DNA of 22,901 nt, taken from positions 1 to 22,901 of the forward strand of contig JBJECR010000007.1 in the NCBI GenBank assembly GCA_051871275.1, given 5' to 3'. This document shows positions 7,009-14,565 of this stretch, one piece after another; positions within the stretch are counted from its first letter, which is position 1; each line of letters starts with the position of its first letter. The notes beneath the pieces are model-generated. The model did no database searches. It was not told where the DNA came from and saw nothing but the letters and a program-made list of their open reading frames with translations. This stretch comes from CAJUPY01 sp051871275. GTDB taxonomy: Bacteria; Bacteroidota; Bacteroidia; Bacteroidales; Muribaculaceae. A program made the position numbers and the translations under genes.

Positions 7009-8667
7009 TTATTTTCCTTGGTGCTCGTAAGTAAGCGTGAGGGTAGGCTGGTCACAAACTTCAGGTGCACCGAAGTATTGGATAGGACCCGGATAAACGT
7101 ACTCTGTGTTGAGGGCCCATTTTTCACGTTTTGCTTCAAAGCGACGGAATGGCTCACCATCAAGGCGAACGAGTGCTTTTTGGATAACGGGTTTCATTTT
7201 ACCGTTACGGCGTTCCATATTCATCATCATAGTTACAGGAATACCACCGGCACGCCATTGTACAGACGGTTTGTTAAGTCCGCGGAGTGATGACATATAG
7301 CCTGTTACACCTGCATTGATGAGGCAAGAAGCGTTGAATCCGAGTGCGTAGCAATAGTCGGCATCAAAGTTTGATGGGTCTGCACAGCGTCCTTCGTAGC
7401 CGAAGAAGTGGTGGAGTGCAGAGAATTTGCCGTTGTATTTGCCTTCCGCTTTGAGTTCTGCAAGGCGTTTTGCAACCATTTTGCTGAGGAGCTTTTCTGT
7501 TTCAATGAGTGAAACTTGAACGTTTCCGTGAGGGTCGCGGTCTAAGCAGAGCTGGCGAGCAACGTCGGCAGGAAGAGCGTTGATAGTTTCAAGATTTTCC
7601 TTTGAAAGGTGAGCGAGAATCCATTCAACTTGATTTTCAGCAGCAACTTGTGCAAATTCTTTGCCTGTTTCGCTGTCTTCTGCGAGGAGGTCGTTCAGCT
7701 GAGAGATGAGAGCCTTGATAGCCGGAACAAATTCAATAAGTCCTTCAGGGATAAGCACAGTACCGAAGTTTTTGCCTGCTTCTGCACGGCGAACAACGAT
7801 GTCTGCGATATAGTTTACGATATCAGGGAGTGACATTCCTTTAGCTTCCACTTCTTCTGAAATGATACAGATGTTTGGCTGAACCTGGAGTGCACATTCA
7901 AGTGCGATGTGTGAGGCGGAGCGTCCCATAAGTTTGATGAAGTGGTAATATTTCTTAGCGGAGTTGCAGTCACGCTGGATATTACCGATAACTTCTGAAT
8001 AAACTTTTGTTGCGGTGTCAAAACCGAAAGAAGTTTCGATGTATTCGTTTTTGAGGTCACCATCAATAGTTTTCGGGCAACCGATAACTTGTACGCCTGC
8101 ATTTTTAGCCTTGTAGTATTCTGCAAGGATAGCTGCATTTGTGTTTGAGTCGTCACCACCGATGATTACGAGGGCAGTGATGCCGAGCTGGCGGAGGATA
8201 ACGAGACCGCTTTCAAAGTCTTCTTCTTTTTCAAGTTTTGTACGTCCTGAGCCGATGATATCAAAACCGCCGGTGTTGCGGTATTCGTCAATGATATCAG
8301 CAGTGAGTTCAACGTAATTGTGTTTGATGAGTCCGTCCGGTCCCATAAGGAAGCCGTAAAGGCGGCTGTCACGGTGAATTTTCTTGATACCGTCAAAAAG
8401 ACCGCTGATTACGTTGTGTCCGCCCGGAGCCTGACCACCTGAAAGGATTACACCTACGTTAATAGGTTTGTTTGATGCCGGTGTTGTACGTTTTTCAAAC
8501 GTTAATTCCGGAAGACCGTAAGTGTTTGGAAAAAGTTTTTTGATTTCTTCTTGGTCTGCAACAGATTGTGTTGCTTCACCTTCAACTACTTGTACGGCAC
8601 CTGTCAAAACTACAGGGAGTTTTGGCTGGTAAGCTGCACGTGCTTTCTGTAAAGCGCTTTTTTTCAT
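7009..8667 (-). CDS. Diphosphate--fructose-6-phosphate 1-phosphotransferase (PPi-dependent PFK)
   Basis: This 552-residue enzyme is of the long PPi-PFK type found in Bacteroidota, spirochaetes and plants. It interconverts fructose 6-phosphate and fructose 1,6-bisphosphate using pyrophosphate, so the step is reversible. Seen: LSGGQAPGGHN (75-85), the phosphate-donor loop; IIGGDDSNTNA (168-178), where the second Asp of GGDD marks PPi rather than ATP use; and CPKTIDGDLKN (197-207), with the lysine that replaces the glycine of ATP-PFK and the catalytic TIDGD. KLMGRSASHIA is the substrate-binding region. It is a single gene. A TAACTTTG -7 element lies at 8729-8736, and its 3' region carries the composite repeat before the terminator at 6658-6695. 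Confidence 0.95.
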   Translation of the reverse strand: MKKSALQKARAAYQPKLPVVLTGAVQVVEGEATQSVADQEEIKKLFPNTYGLPELTFEKRTTPASNKPINVGVILSGGQAPGGHNVISGLFDGIKKIHRDSRLYGFLMGPDGLIKHNYVELTADIIDEYRNTGGFDIIGSGRTKLEKEEDFESGLVILRQLGITALVIIGGDDSNTNAAILAEYYKAKNAGVQVIGCPKTIDGDLKNEYIETSFGFDTATKVYSEVIGNIQRDCNSAKKYYHFIKLMGRSASHIALECALQVQPNICIISEEVEAKGMSLPDIVNYIADIVVRRAEAGKNFGTVLIPEGLIEFVPAIKALISQLNDLLAEDSETGKEFAQVAAENQVEWILAHLSKENLETINALPADVARQLCLDRDPHGNVQVSLIETEKLLSKMVAKRLAELKAEGKYNGKFSALHHFFGYEGRCADPSNFDADYCYALGFNASCLINAGVTGYMSSLRGLNKPSVQWRAGGIPVTMMMNMERRNGKMKPVIQKALVRLDGEPFRRFEAKREKWALNTEYVYPGPIQYFGAPEVCDQPTLTLTYEHQGK

Positions 8668-8728
8668 TATTGTATGCGTTATGAAGTTATGTGTGATTTA
8701 TACTTATTGGAATTTGCAAATATTTCCG

Positions 8729-8736
8729 CAAAGTTA
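8729..8736 (-). promoter_or_regulatory. -7 element of the phosphofructokinase promoter
   Basis: TAACTTTG on the - strand is a perfect -7 element about 60 nt upstream of the start codon. No TTTG is found at the expected -33 distance, so only the -7 box is supported. Confidence 0.5.
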
Positions 8737-8758
8737 GCGATTTTTTTTGAAAAATGCG

Positions 8759-8766
8759 TACTTTTG
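8759..8766 (+). promoter_or_regulatory. Candidate -7 element for the LytM-like gene
   Basis: TACTTTTG fits TAnnTTTG and lies 24 nt before the ATG at 8791. No good -33 TTTG is seen at 19-21 nt. It sits back to back with the phosphofructokinase promoter. Confidence 0.3.
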
Positions 8767-8790
8767 TGCTATGTTTTTTGATTGAATTTT

Positions 8791-9630
8791 ATGACGGACA
8801 AAAAAGATAATAACACGGAAATAAAAGATGCCCCTAAGTTATGGCGACTTTCGTTGCAGAATCTCAACTGTTTTGAGGAGGTTTGGGGTATAAAACTCAC
8901 GGTTAAGAGGATTGTGATGATTGCTGTGGTGGCACTTTTTGCGGCTATTGTCACAGGCATAGCTGTGGTGGCTTTCACTCCTGTGAAATCGCTCCTCCCG
9001 GGATTTATAAAGAGCGATGAACGAGAGTCTTATGAAAATCTTTCGCTTAAAGTGGATTCTCTCTCCACTGTGGCGGCTATTCAAAACGACTATTTGGAAA
9101 ACATCGTTGCCATAATGTCGGACAGCATTGAGACGGTGATTCCGGAAATGCGGCGTGACAGTGTGAACGTGCTGACAGCGGACTCCATTTTGCCTACGTC
9201 TGAAGCGGAACGCAAATTTGTGAAACAGTATGAGCAGCGACAAAAATATAATCTCTCCGTTCTTTCACCGATAGCGGCGGAGGGTATGACCTTTTTTGTG
9301 CCTGTGGTAGGAGCAAAAGTGCAGAGTGAAACAGCGGCAAACAAGGGCGTTACACTCGTAGCGGCACTAAATGCACCCGTGTCCTCTATTTATCGCGGAA
9401 CGGTTGTGGCACAGTACTATGTTCCAAATTCCGGCATTGCCGTTATTGTTCAGCATCCGCAAGATTTCTTGTCCGTTTATATAGGGCTTTCTGCAGTGTA
9501 TGTGTCTGTGGGTGATAAGGTTAATGCAGGTAGTCGCCTTGGTGCAATGTCTTCAAGCAGGCATCTGCTCACGTTAGAGCTTTGGCGGAATGGCACGGCA
9601 CTCAATCCACTGGAATATATTCCATTCTAA
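8791..9630 (+). CDS. Membrane-anchored LytM/M23-like protein lacking metal ligands
   Basis: This 279-residue protein has the layout of a common Bacteroidota M23 family: a short cytoplasmic N-terminus containing NLNCFEEVWGIKL, one membrane segment (about 40-63), a periplasmic linker of ~110 residues rich in charged helices, and a C-terminal LytM domain (about 184-279). The domain keeps the fold landmarks SSIYRGTVVAQYY, VSVGDKVNAGSRLG and LELWRNGTALNPLEYI. The zinc ligands are gone: the HxxxD position reads NKGVTL, the YxH position reads VYIG, and the HxH position reads LTLEL. It is therefore probably not a peptidase and may instead bind or regulate other envelope enzymes, as degenerate LytM proteins such as EnvC do. 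The frame also reaches a TTG at 8782, but the ATG at 8791 is preferred. Its stop overlaps the convergent gene's stop by 4 nt. Confidence 0.8.
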   Translation: MTDKKDNNTEIKDAPKLWRLSLQNLNCFEEVWGIKLTVKRIVMIAVVALFAAIVTGIAVVAFTPVKSLLPGFIKSDERESYENLSLKVDSLSTVAAIQNDYLENIVAIMSDSIETVIPEMRRDSVNVLTADSILPTSEAERKFVKQYEQRQKYNLSVLSPIAAEGMTFFVPVVGAKVQSETAANKGVTLVAALNAPVSSIYRGTVVAQYYVPNSGIAVIVQHPQDFLSVYIGLSAVYVSVGDKVNAGSRLGAMSSSRHLLTLELWRNGTALNPLEYIPF

Positions 9631-11279
9631 TCCGTCATAGCTGTCTCATTCTGCAAGGCTTCACCGTGTTTTTTGGGAACATAAATAGCGTAACGTTCAT
9701 CAGAAACGGCGAGTTCAAGTTCCTCATTCAGCATTTTTGCCATTTTGCTGTCCGGAGAACTGCTACTGCAAACAATACTGTAAATCACTAAAACAGAAGT
9801 GGACTTTTTATTATCCCTTATCTGATTCTTGATTCGTGCTACATATTCGTCGTTATCAAACGATATTTCAGCCCAATCATGTCGCCGAACTTTGTCAATA
9901 GCATTGAATTCCAATTCAAAATAAAAGAGACCTTCGTTTCTGCAAACAACAATATTATGTTCAGACATTCGCGGTGTGAAATTGACGTATATTTCATCTA
10001 TCATTTTGCAATCTTCCGGTGTGCAGTGTATGCCCTTTAATTTGCCTTGAGATATAACGGAGGTTTGTTCTGCAGGAGTACCAAAATAGAAGTTCTGCCC
10101 CATATATAGAATGGTGCAAGCAAATATAATGATACACATGCAAGTACCGAATAAAAATTTACGTTTGTTTATATAAGGGTAATAAATAGAAAATGCAATG
10201 GGTATTGCAGTGTATGACAGGTATTTAGAAATGCCGACATTGCTGCCGAGCATTGGTATTGTGGAAAGAATTATCAGTGCGATAGTTGCCAATCCTTTGC
10301 CGGACCTTAGATTTTTGCGGAATTTTATCAGCATGGCAAGTTCTATAAAAATTATTACGGATATCCAAGCCATTCCATTTAAATATTGAAAATCAACCAT
10401 TTTCTTGTTTATATGCAAAATCATAAGTCCTGTAAAGAGTATGCTTAAACAGAAATATATCCACTTGTTTTTTATATTTTTTGTTGCAAAGTAAAAAACC
10501 GCATAAATAAGGCAGAGTTTCAGGGTGTGATACAAATATACTATGTAATAATACACGATATACGTACTATGTGCGGAAATAAGGTTCGCTTTCAAGTAAG
10601 AAGCATACTCAAATAAACTGCCATACATCACTATCAAGGCACCAATAATAATTGCAAGTGAAATTACTAAGAAAAGAGCAATATCTTTTGCTTTTTGCTT
10701 TAGTGTATCATCGGATTTCCATAAAATCAGAGCCGGAATGAATGCCAAAGATGCAACAGATGGAATTCTACAAAGTGTGGCAACTGCAGCTAAAACGGCA
10801 CAAAGAACCAAGTATTTCTTTTTGCCTGTTTCAAAAAATTCAAGTGTGGAAATAACCAGTATTGTGACAAAAAGCATGGTTTGTCTGTCCCAGCCGATAA
10901 GAGTTATGTTGAGGTTTCGTATTGTCAGTAAGGTAAGTATAGAACAAAGAATGAGCGAAATATTTATTTTGCCTGTTTTTTTAGCAAAGTACCAGCCGGA
11001 GAGCATAATACTCAGCATTGTGTAGCAAAAAGCCACATATCTCAGTTTGAGTATTTGATAGTCAAAAAGACGATTGGTAATGCTGTCCATAATGGCAGTG
11101 AGAGGAGCCAGCGGACTGTTTTTATAGTCCAGAGAGTTAAGAATCTGGTATGGTTCATCAGAGTAGTTTATAAAGTACCTGAGCATGTATCCGGCAACAA
11201 GTACGGAAGATATAAATGCCAATACGCAGAGTGCCGTCCATATATACGGTGTATATTTTGTTGTTTTACTTTGTTCCAT
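9627..11279 (-). CDS. GT-C-like polytopic membrane protein, paralogue 1
   Basis: The 550-residue protein has roughly 11-13 hydrophobic segments in its first ~410 residues, then a soluble domain of ~140 residues. The first extra-membrane loop holds D41-E42 in SDEPYQILNSLDYKNSPLAP; an acidic pair here is a hallmark of GT-C glycosyltransferases, which use polyprenyl-phosphate sugars. Also present are IGWDRQ (128-133), LCRIPS (169-174), YGS (219-221) and GSNVGISKY. The soluble tail begins GIHCTPEDC and contains FYFELEF and RRHDW. All of these recur in the three downstream-numbered paralogues. It is the last gene of the operon, 5 nt after paralogue 2, and carries a unique tail ending ETAMTD. GT-C membership is inferred from topology and motifs; other polytopic enzymes remain possible. 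Confidence 0.6.
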   Translation of the reverse strand: MEQSKTTKYTPYIWTALCVLAFISSVLVAGYMLRYFINYSDEPYQILNSLDYKNSPLAPLTAIMDSITNRLFDYQILKLRYVAFCYTMLSIMLSGWYFAKKTGKINISLILCSILTLLTIRNLNITLIGWDRQTMLFVTILVISTLEFFETGKKKYLVLCAVLAAVATLCRIPSVASLAFIPALILWKSDDTLKQKAKDIALFLVISLAIIIGALIVMYGSLFEYASYLKANLISAHSTYIVYYYIVYLYHTLKLCLIYAVFYFATKNIKNKWIYFCLSILFTGLMILHINKKMVDFQYLNGMAWISVIIFIELAMLIKFRKNLRSGKGLATIALIILSTIPMLGSNVGISKYLSYTAIPIAFSIYYPYINKRKFLFGTCMCIIIFACTILYMGQNFYFGTPAEQTSVISQGKLKGIHCTPEDCKMIDEIYVNFTPRMSEHNIVVCRNEGLFYFELEFNAIDKVRRHDWAEISFDNDEYVARIKNQIRDNKKSTSVLVIYSIVCSSSSPDSKMAKMLNEELELAVSDERYAIYVPKKHGEALQNETAMTD

Positions 11280-11284
11280 AATAT

Positions 11285-12907
11285 TTACTTTGTGAAAATT
11301 GCGAAATATTCGTTTTTGTACTGCAAAGATAGTGAATTACACAGCAATTGAGACATTTTCGTGTCAAATACCTGCTCCTTTCGGAAATATGCTCCTTCTC
11401 CTCTATAAATGTAAAGCACTGAAACGCCCTTTTGGGAAGCTATTTTTTCAGCGATGTGCTTAACATATTCCTCGTCGTTGAAAAAATCGTTTTCGTCCCA
11501 ATTATGCCGCAAAAAATCGTTTTTATATGCAAATTTCCATTCAAAAAAGTATCTGCAAAAACGGGGTGCTATCACTATTATGTCTTCCCTTGCATACTCT
11601 TCTGCCACTTGAACTATGGTATTGACGTATTCCGCTCTTTCCGGTGTGGTGTAAATGCCGGACACAGGTTCAATATCCATTTTGACACTCAAATCCGGAT
11701 AACCTTTGTCTTGAAAAGTGTGGAAATAAGCTCCAACGAGTGTACTCCAAACAAACGGCACTATTGCAGTGCTCAAGCCTAATTTATAGCCGGAACTGAT
11801 TTTGCAGGGATACAAGGCGAGCAATAGGGGAATTGCCGGAAATATAAAGTATTTCGTGAATCCTACATTGCTTCCTGCTATTGGAACGAATGAAAGCATT
11901 ATGAGCAGAGTCACATTTCCCATAGCTGCATATTCTTTCTCTCTCCACAAAGAATAGACGGAAGAGAGTTCGGCAAAAAACAAAATTGCAAACCAATAAA
12001 CCGTGGTGCCGGATATTGAATTATAATGGTCTATCAGTAGCACAGCCACAATAAAAAACACAATTTTTGCCCATGTTTTACGTATGAATGTAATGCTTAT
12101 AATGCACGATAGAAATGTCATATAAATGGTTGATGATGCATTGTAGCAGTTGCCGAGAAAACATCTGAAAAGGGTGTGAAAACTGTGGTCTGACGGAATA
12201 TTTGATTTTATATAACCTATATATGATGATATACTTCCATACATCATAATTATTGCCAAATACACAATCACAATTACTGTGGCAGTGTAAAGTGCAGCAA
12301 ACATTATTCGTAATTTAATCGGGTATCGTTTTTGAAACAATAGCACTACGGCGGCAACGGGCATCACTGCAACGTTTGGCGCTCGGCACAAAATAAGTAT
12401 CGCAGAGGTTACAGCAAGAAAAAGAATCTCTGTGATTATTTTGTGCTTGCCGAGTGTGAGAAGTTGGATGGTGATTATTGTAAGGAGTAGGGTGGTTTGC
12501 CTGTCCCAGCCGATAAGTGAAAATTGCTCGTCAATCGCAGAAAAGAGCACTATTGCCGCACATGTCACAATAGTGAGGTTTTTCCTTTTTGTTTTGCAGT
12601 ACAGGAAAGTGCCGGCGAGCAGTATGGCGAGAATATTGTAAGTCCAAGTGATATATCTCATATTCAGCAGATTATATCCGCATATAGTGTTTGTGAGATT
12701 GTCCCATATTGCAGTCAAAGGAGCAAGAGGGCTTGTCTTATAATCGAGTGAGTTAAGTGCCTGGTATGATTCATCTGCAAGATTTAGTCCATACTTCCGC
12801 AGGTAATAACTGAAAACAATAGTAGCCAAAAGCAACACGAAAGATACTGCCGTTAAAACTGTTGAATCGGCATTGCACTTGGCAATATTGTTTGCATTAC
12901 TATTCAT
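11285..12907 (-). CDS. GT-C-like polytopic membrane protein, paralogue 2
   Basis: The 540-residue paralogue shares the architecture and motifs of its neighbours. D45-E46 lie in ADESYQALNSLDYKTSPLAP, where Ser replaces the Pro of the other three. IGWDRQ spans 132-137, LCRAPN (173-178) has Ala for Ile, YGSISSY follows, and then GSNVGFTKY. The C-terminal domain starts GIYTTPERA and shows YFFEWKF, RHNWDEN and FFNDEEYV. The form GIYTTPERA is reminiscent of the periplasmic C-terminal domains of bacterial ArnT/GT39-like membrane glycosyltransferases. Gaps to its neighbours are 5 and 6 nt, indicating translational coupling within one transcript. This is the most diverged copy at the nucleotide level, so it probably predates the paralogue 3/4 duplication. 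Confidence 0.6.
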   Translation of the reverse strand: MNSNANNIAKCNADSTVLTAVSFVLLLATIVFSYYLRKYGLNLADESYQALNSLDYKTSPLAPLTAIWDNLTNTICGYNLLNMRYITWTYNILAILLAGTFLYCKTKRKNLTIVTCAAIVLFSAIDEQFSLIGWDRQTTLLLTIITIQLLTLGKHKIITEILFLAVTSAILILCRAPNVAVMPVAAVVLLFQKRYPIKLRIMFAALYTATVIVIVYLAIIMMYGSISSYIGYIKSNIPSDHSFHTLFRCFLGNCYNASSTIYMTFLSCIISITFIRKTWAKIVFFIVAVLLIDHYNSISGTTVYWFAILFFAELSSVYSLWREKEYAAMGNVTLLIMLSFVPIAGSNVGFTKYFIFPAIPLLLALYPCKISSGYKLGLSTAIVPFVWSTLVGAYFHTFQDKGYPDLSVKMDIEPVSGIYTTPERAEYVNTIVQVAEEYAREDIIVIAPRFCRYFFEWKFAYKNDFLRHNWDENDFFNDEEYVKHIAEKIASQKGVSVLYIYRGEGAYFRKEQVFDTKMSQLLCNSLSLQYKNEYFAIFTK

Positions 12908-12913
12908 TCAAAA

Positions 12914-14557
12914 CTATTCCTTACTTGTGAAAATTGCGTACCTGTCTTTTTTAACGGCAAGATTTAGTTCGGATTCAAGCATTTGTGACATCTTGGATTC
13001 GTATGGCTTGTTACTTTCTTCCCAAAAATAAGTTTTGTAAAGATATAAAACGGCTACGTCCTGCTTGCTGTCTTCTATTTTATTGCTGATATAATCAACA
13101 TATTTTTCTTCATTAAATCTATTGTAGTCCATGTAGTCGTGTCGCAAGTATTCATTGCGGCAATCATATATCCACTCAAAGAAGAAACGGTCTATGTATG
13201 AACCTGCAACAATTATTTTGCTGTCTTTGTATTCCGCTAAATCCGCACGTATTTCTTCAACATGACTTGCCCATTTGGGATTGGCGTAAACGCCTTGTAT
13301 GGGGTGAAAATCGAAAACGGCAGTGCGTTTTGTGTAATTTCTTGTTTGATGTATCACTTCATTATCTTTAAGTTCTAAGACAGGAACTAAAACAAAAGTT
13401 GCTACAATAATTACACTCACAATTTTCATCCATCTGTTTATGGCAGGTAATGAATAAAAAATAATTATAGGCAAGAATGGAATCAGTAGCAATTTCTTTA
13501 ATGCCATATTGCTTCCAATAGTAGGCAAAAGTGCAAAAGCGAATATTGTAATAAACACTATTGAAAGCGAGCCTTTTTCCTTAAAATTACGATACCACCC
13601 GGAAATAAAAAGGCAGAAAATAGAAGAAATAAGCAATCCTTCAACAGGAGAGAAAATTTGATTTTTTCTGAATCTGATATCATACAATAATATGAGTGAA
13701 AAAATAATGGCGAAAAGCAGAGTGAAATACCACTTTGTGCAAAATTTCTTTGATACCAGATAAATGGCAAAAAGCTGTAAAGATACAAGCGTTATACTGC
13801 AAAATCTTAAAAAATACTCAAATAAAATATAAATGGCTTCATGCTTGGGAATGAGGTTTGTTTGCACGGAAAGCAGATAATTGCCGATGCTTCCATACGC
13901 GGCATAGATAAACATTAAAATGAGTCCTGCTGATATGAAAAGAAAAATTGATATATCCCTCAGCCGATATTTCAGGGAAAGATTCTTCTTAAATAAAATT
14001 ATGCAGGCTATAATAGGAAATACTGCAATATTGGGAATTCTGCAAAGACAATCAACTGATGCAAAAAATGCGGTAATGGCAAGTAGCCAAATGTTCCCTT
14101 TTTCCAAATAATATAAAAAAGACACAAGGCATAATGCCGTAAACAGCACTGTCTGTCTGTCCCACCCAATCCAATTATACATGTCGGAAATTAAAAACAA
14201 AAGGGTGGAGAAAGAACAGAGTAAAAGTGATAAATTAAGTTTTTTTGTATGTGTGTAAAAGTAGATGCAACCGGAAAAAACGGCAAGAATATTGTACCCA
14301 AATGCCACATATTTCATTTTCAGATATTCGTATCCGCAGAGGCTGTTTGTGAAATGGTCCAAAATGGCAGTGAGCGGTGCGAGAGGACTATTATGGTAGT
14401 CCATGGAATTCATTATCTGGTATGGCTCGTCAACAGGATAAAAACTGTATTTGAGGAGAGAAAAGCAAAATGCTATTGATGCTGCGAGCAATGCAAAACA
14501 AGAAACTGTTTTTAATACTCGGAATGTTTTTGTGTTTGATAAATCTGTGTATGTCAT
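12914..14557 (-). CDS. GT-C-like polytopic membrane protein, paralogue 3
   Basis: This 547-residue copy has D43-E44 in VDEPYQIMNSMDYHNSPLAP, IGWDRQ (130-135), LCRIPN (171-176), YGSIGNY, GSNMALKK, and a C-terminal domain starting GVYANPKWA with FFFEWIYD, LRHDYMDYNRFNEEKYV and AIFTSKE at the end. Its N-terminal coding block (14334-14470) and its last 87 coding bases (12917-13003) are almost identical in DNA to those of paralogue 4, while the middle is clearly diverged. The region is AT-rich: 13741-13800 has only 19 G+C of 60, against 34 of 60 in groEL at 19261-19320. Function is inferred as for paralogue 1; substrate unknown. Confidence 0.6.
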   Translation of the reverse strand: MTYTDLSNTKTFRVLKTVSCFALLAASIAFCFSLLKYSFYPVDEPYQIMNSMDYHNSPLAPLTAILDHFTNSLCGYEYLKMKYVAFGYNILAVFSGCIYFYTHTKKLNLSLLLCSFSTLLFLISDMYNWIGWDRQTVLFTALCLVSFLYYLEKGNIWLLAITAFFASVDCLCRIPNIAVFPIIACIILFKKNLSLKYRLRDISIFLFISAGLILMFIYAAYGSIGNYLLSVQTNLIPKHEAIYILFEYFLRFCSITLVSLQLFAIYLVSKKFCTKWYFTLLFAIIFSLILLYDIRFRKNQIFSPVEGLLISSIFCLFISGWYRNFKEKGSLSIVFITIFAFALLPTIGSNMALKKLLLIPFLPIIIFYSLPAINRWMKIVSVIIVATFVLVPVLELKDNEVIHQTRNYTKRTAVFDFHPIQGVYANPKWASHVEEIRADLAEYKDSKIIVAGSYIDRFFFEWIYDCRNEYLRHDYMDYNRFNEEKYVDYISNKIEDSKQDVAVLYLYKTYFWEESNKPYESKMSQMLESELNLAVKKDRYAIFTSKE

Positions 14558-14565
14558 ATTTTGTA

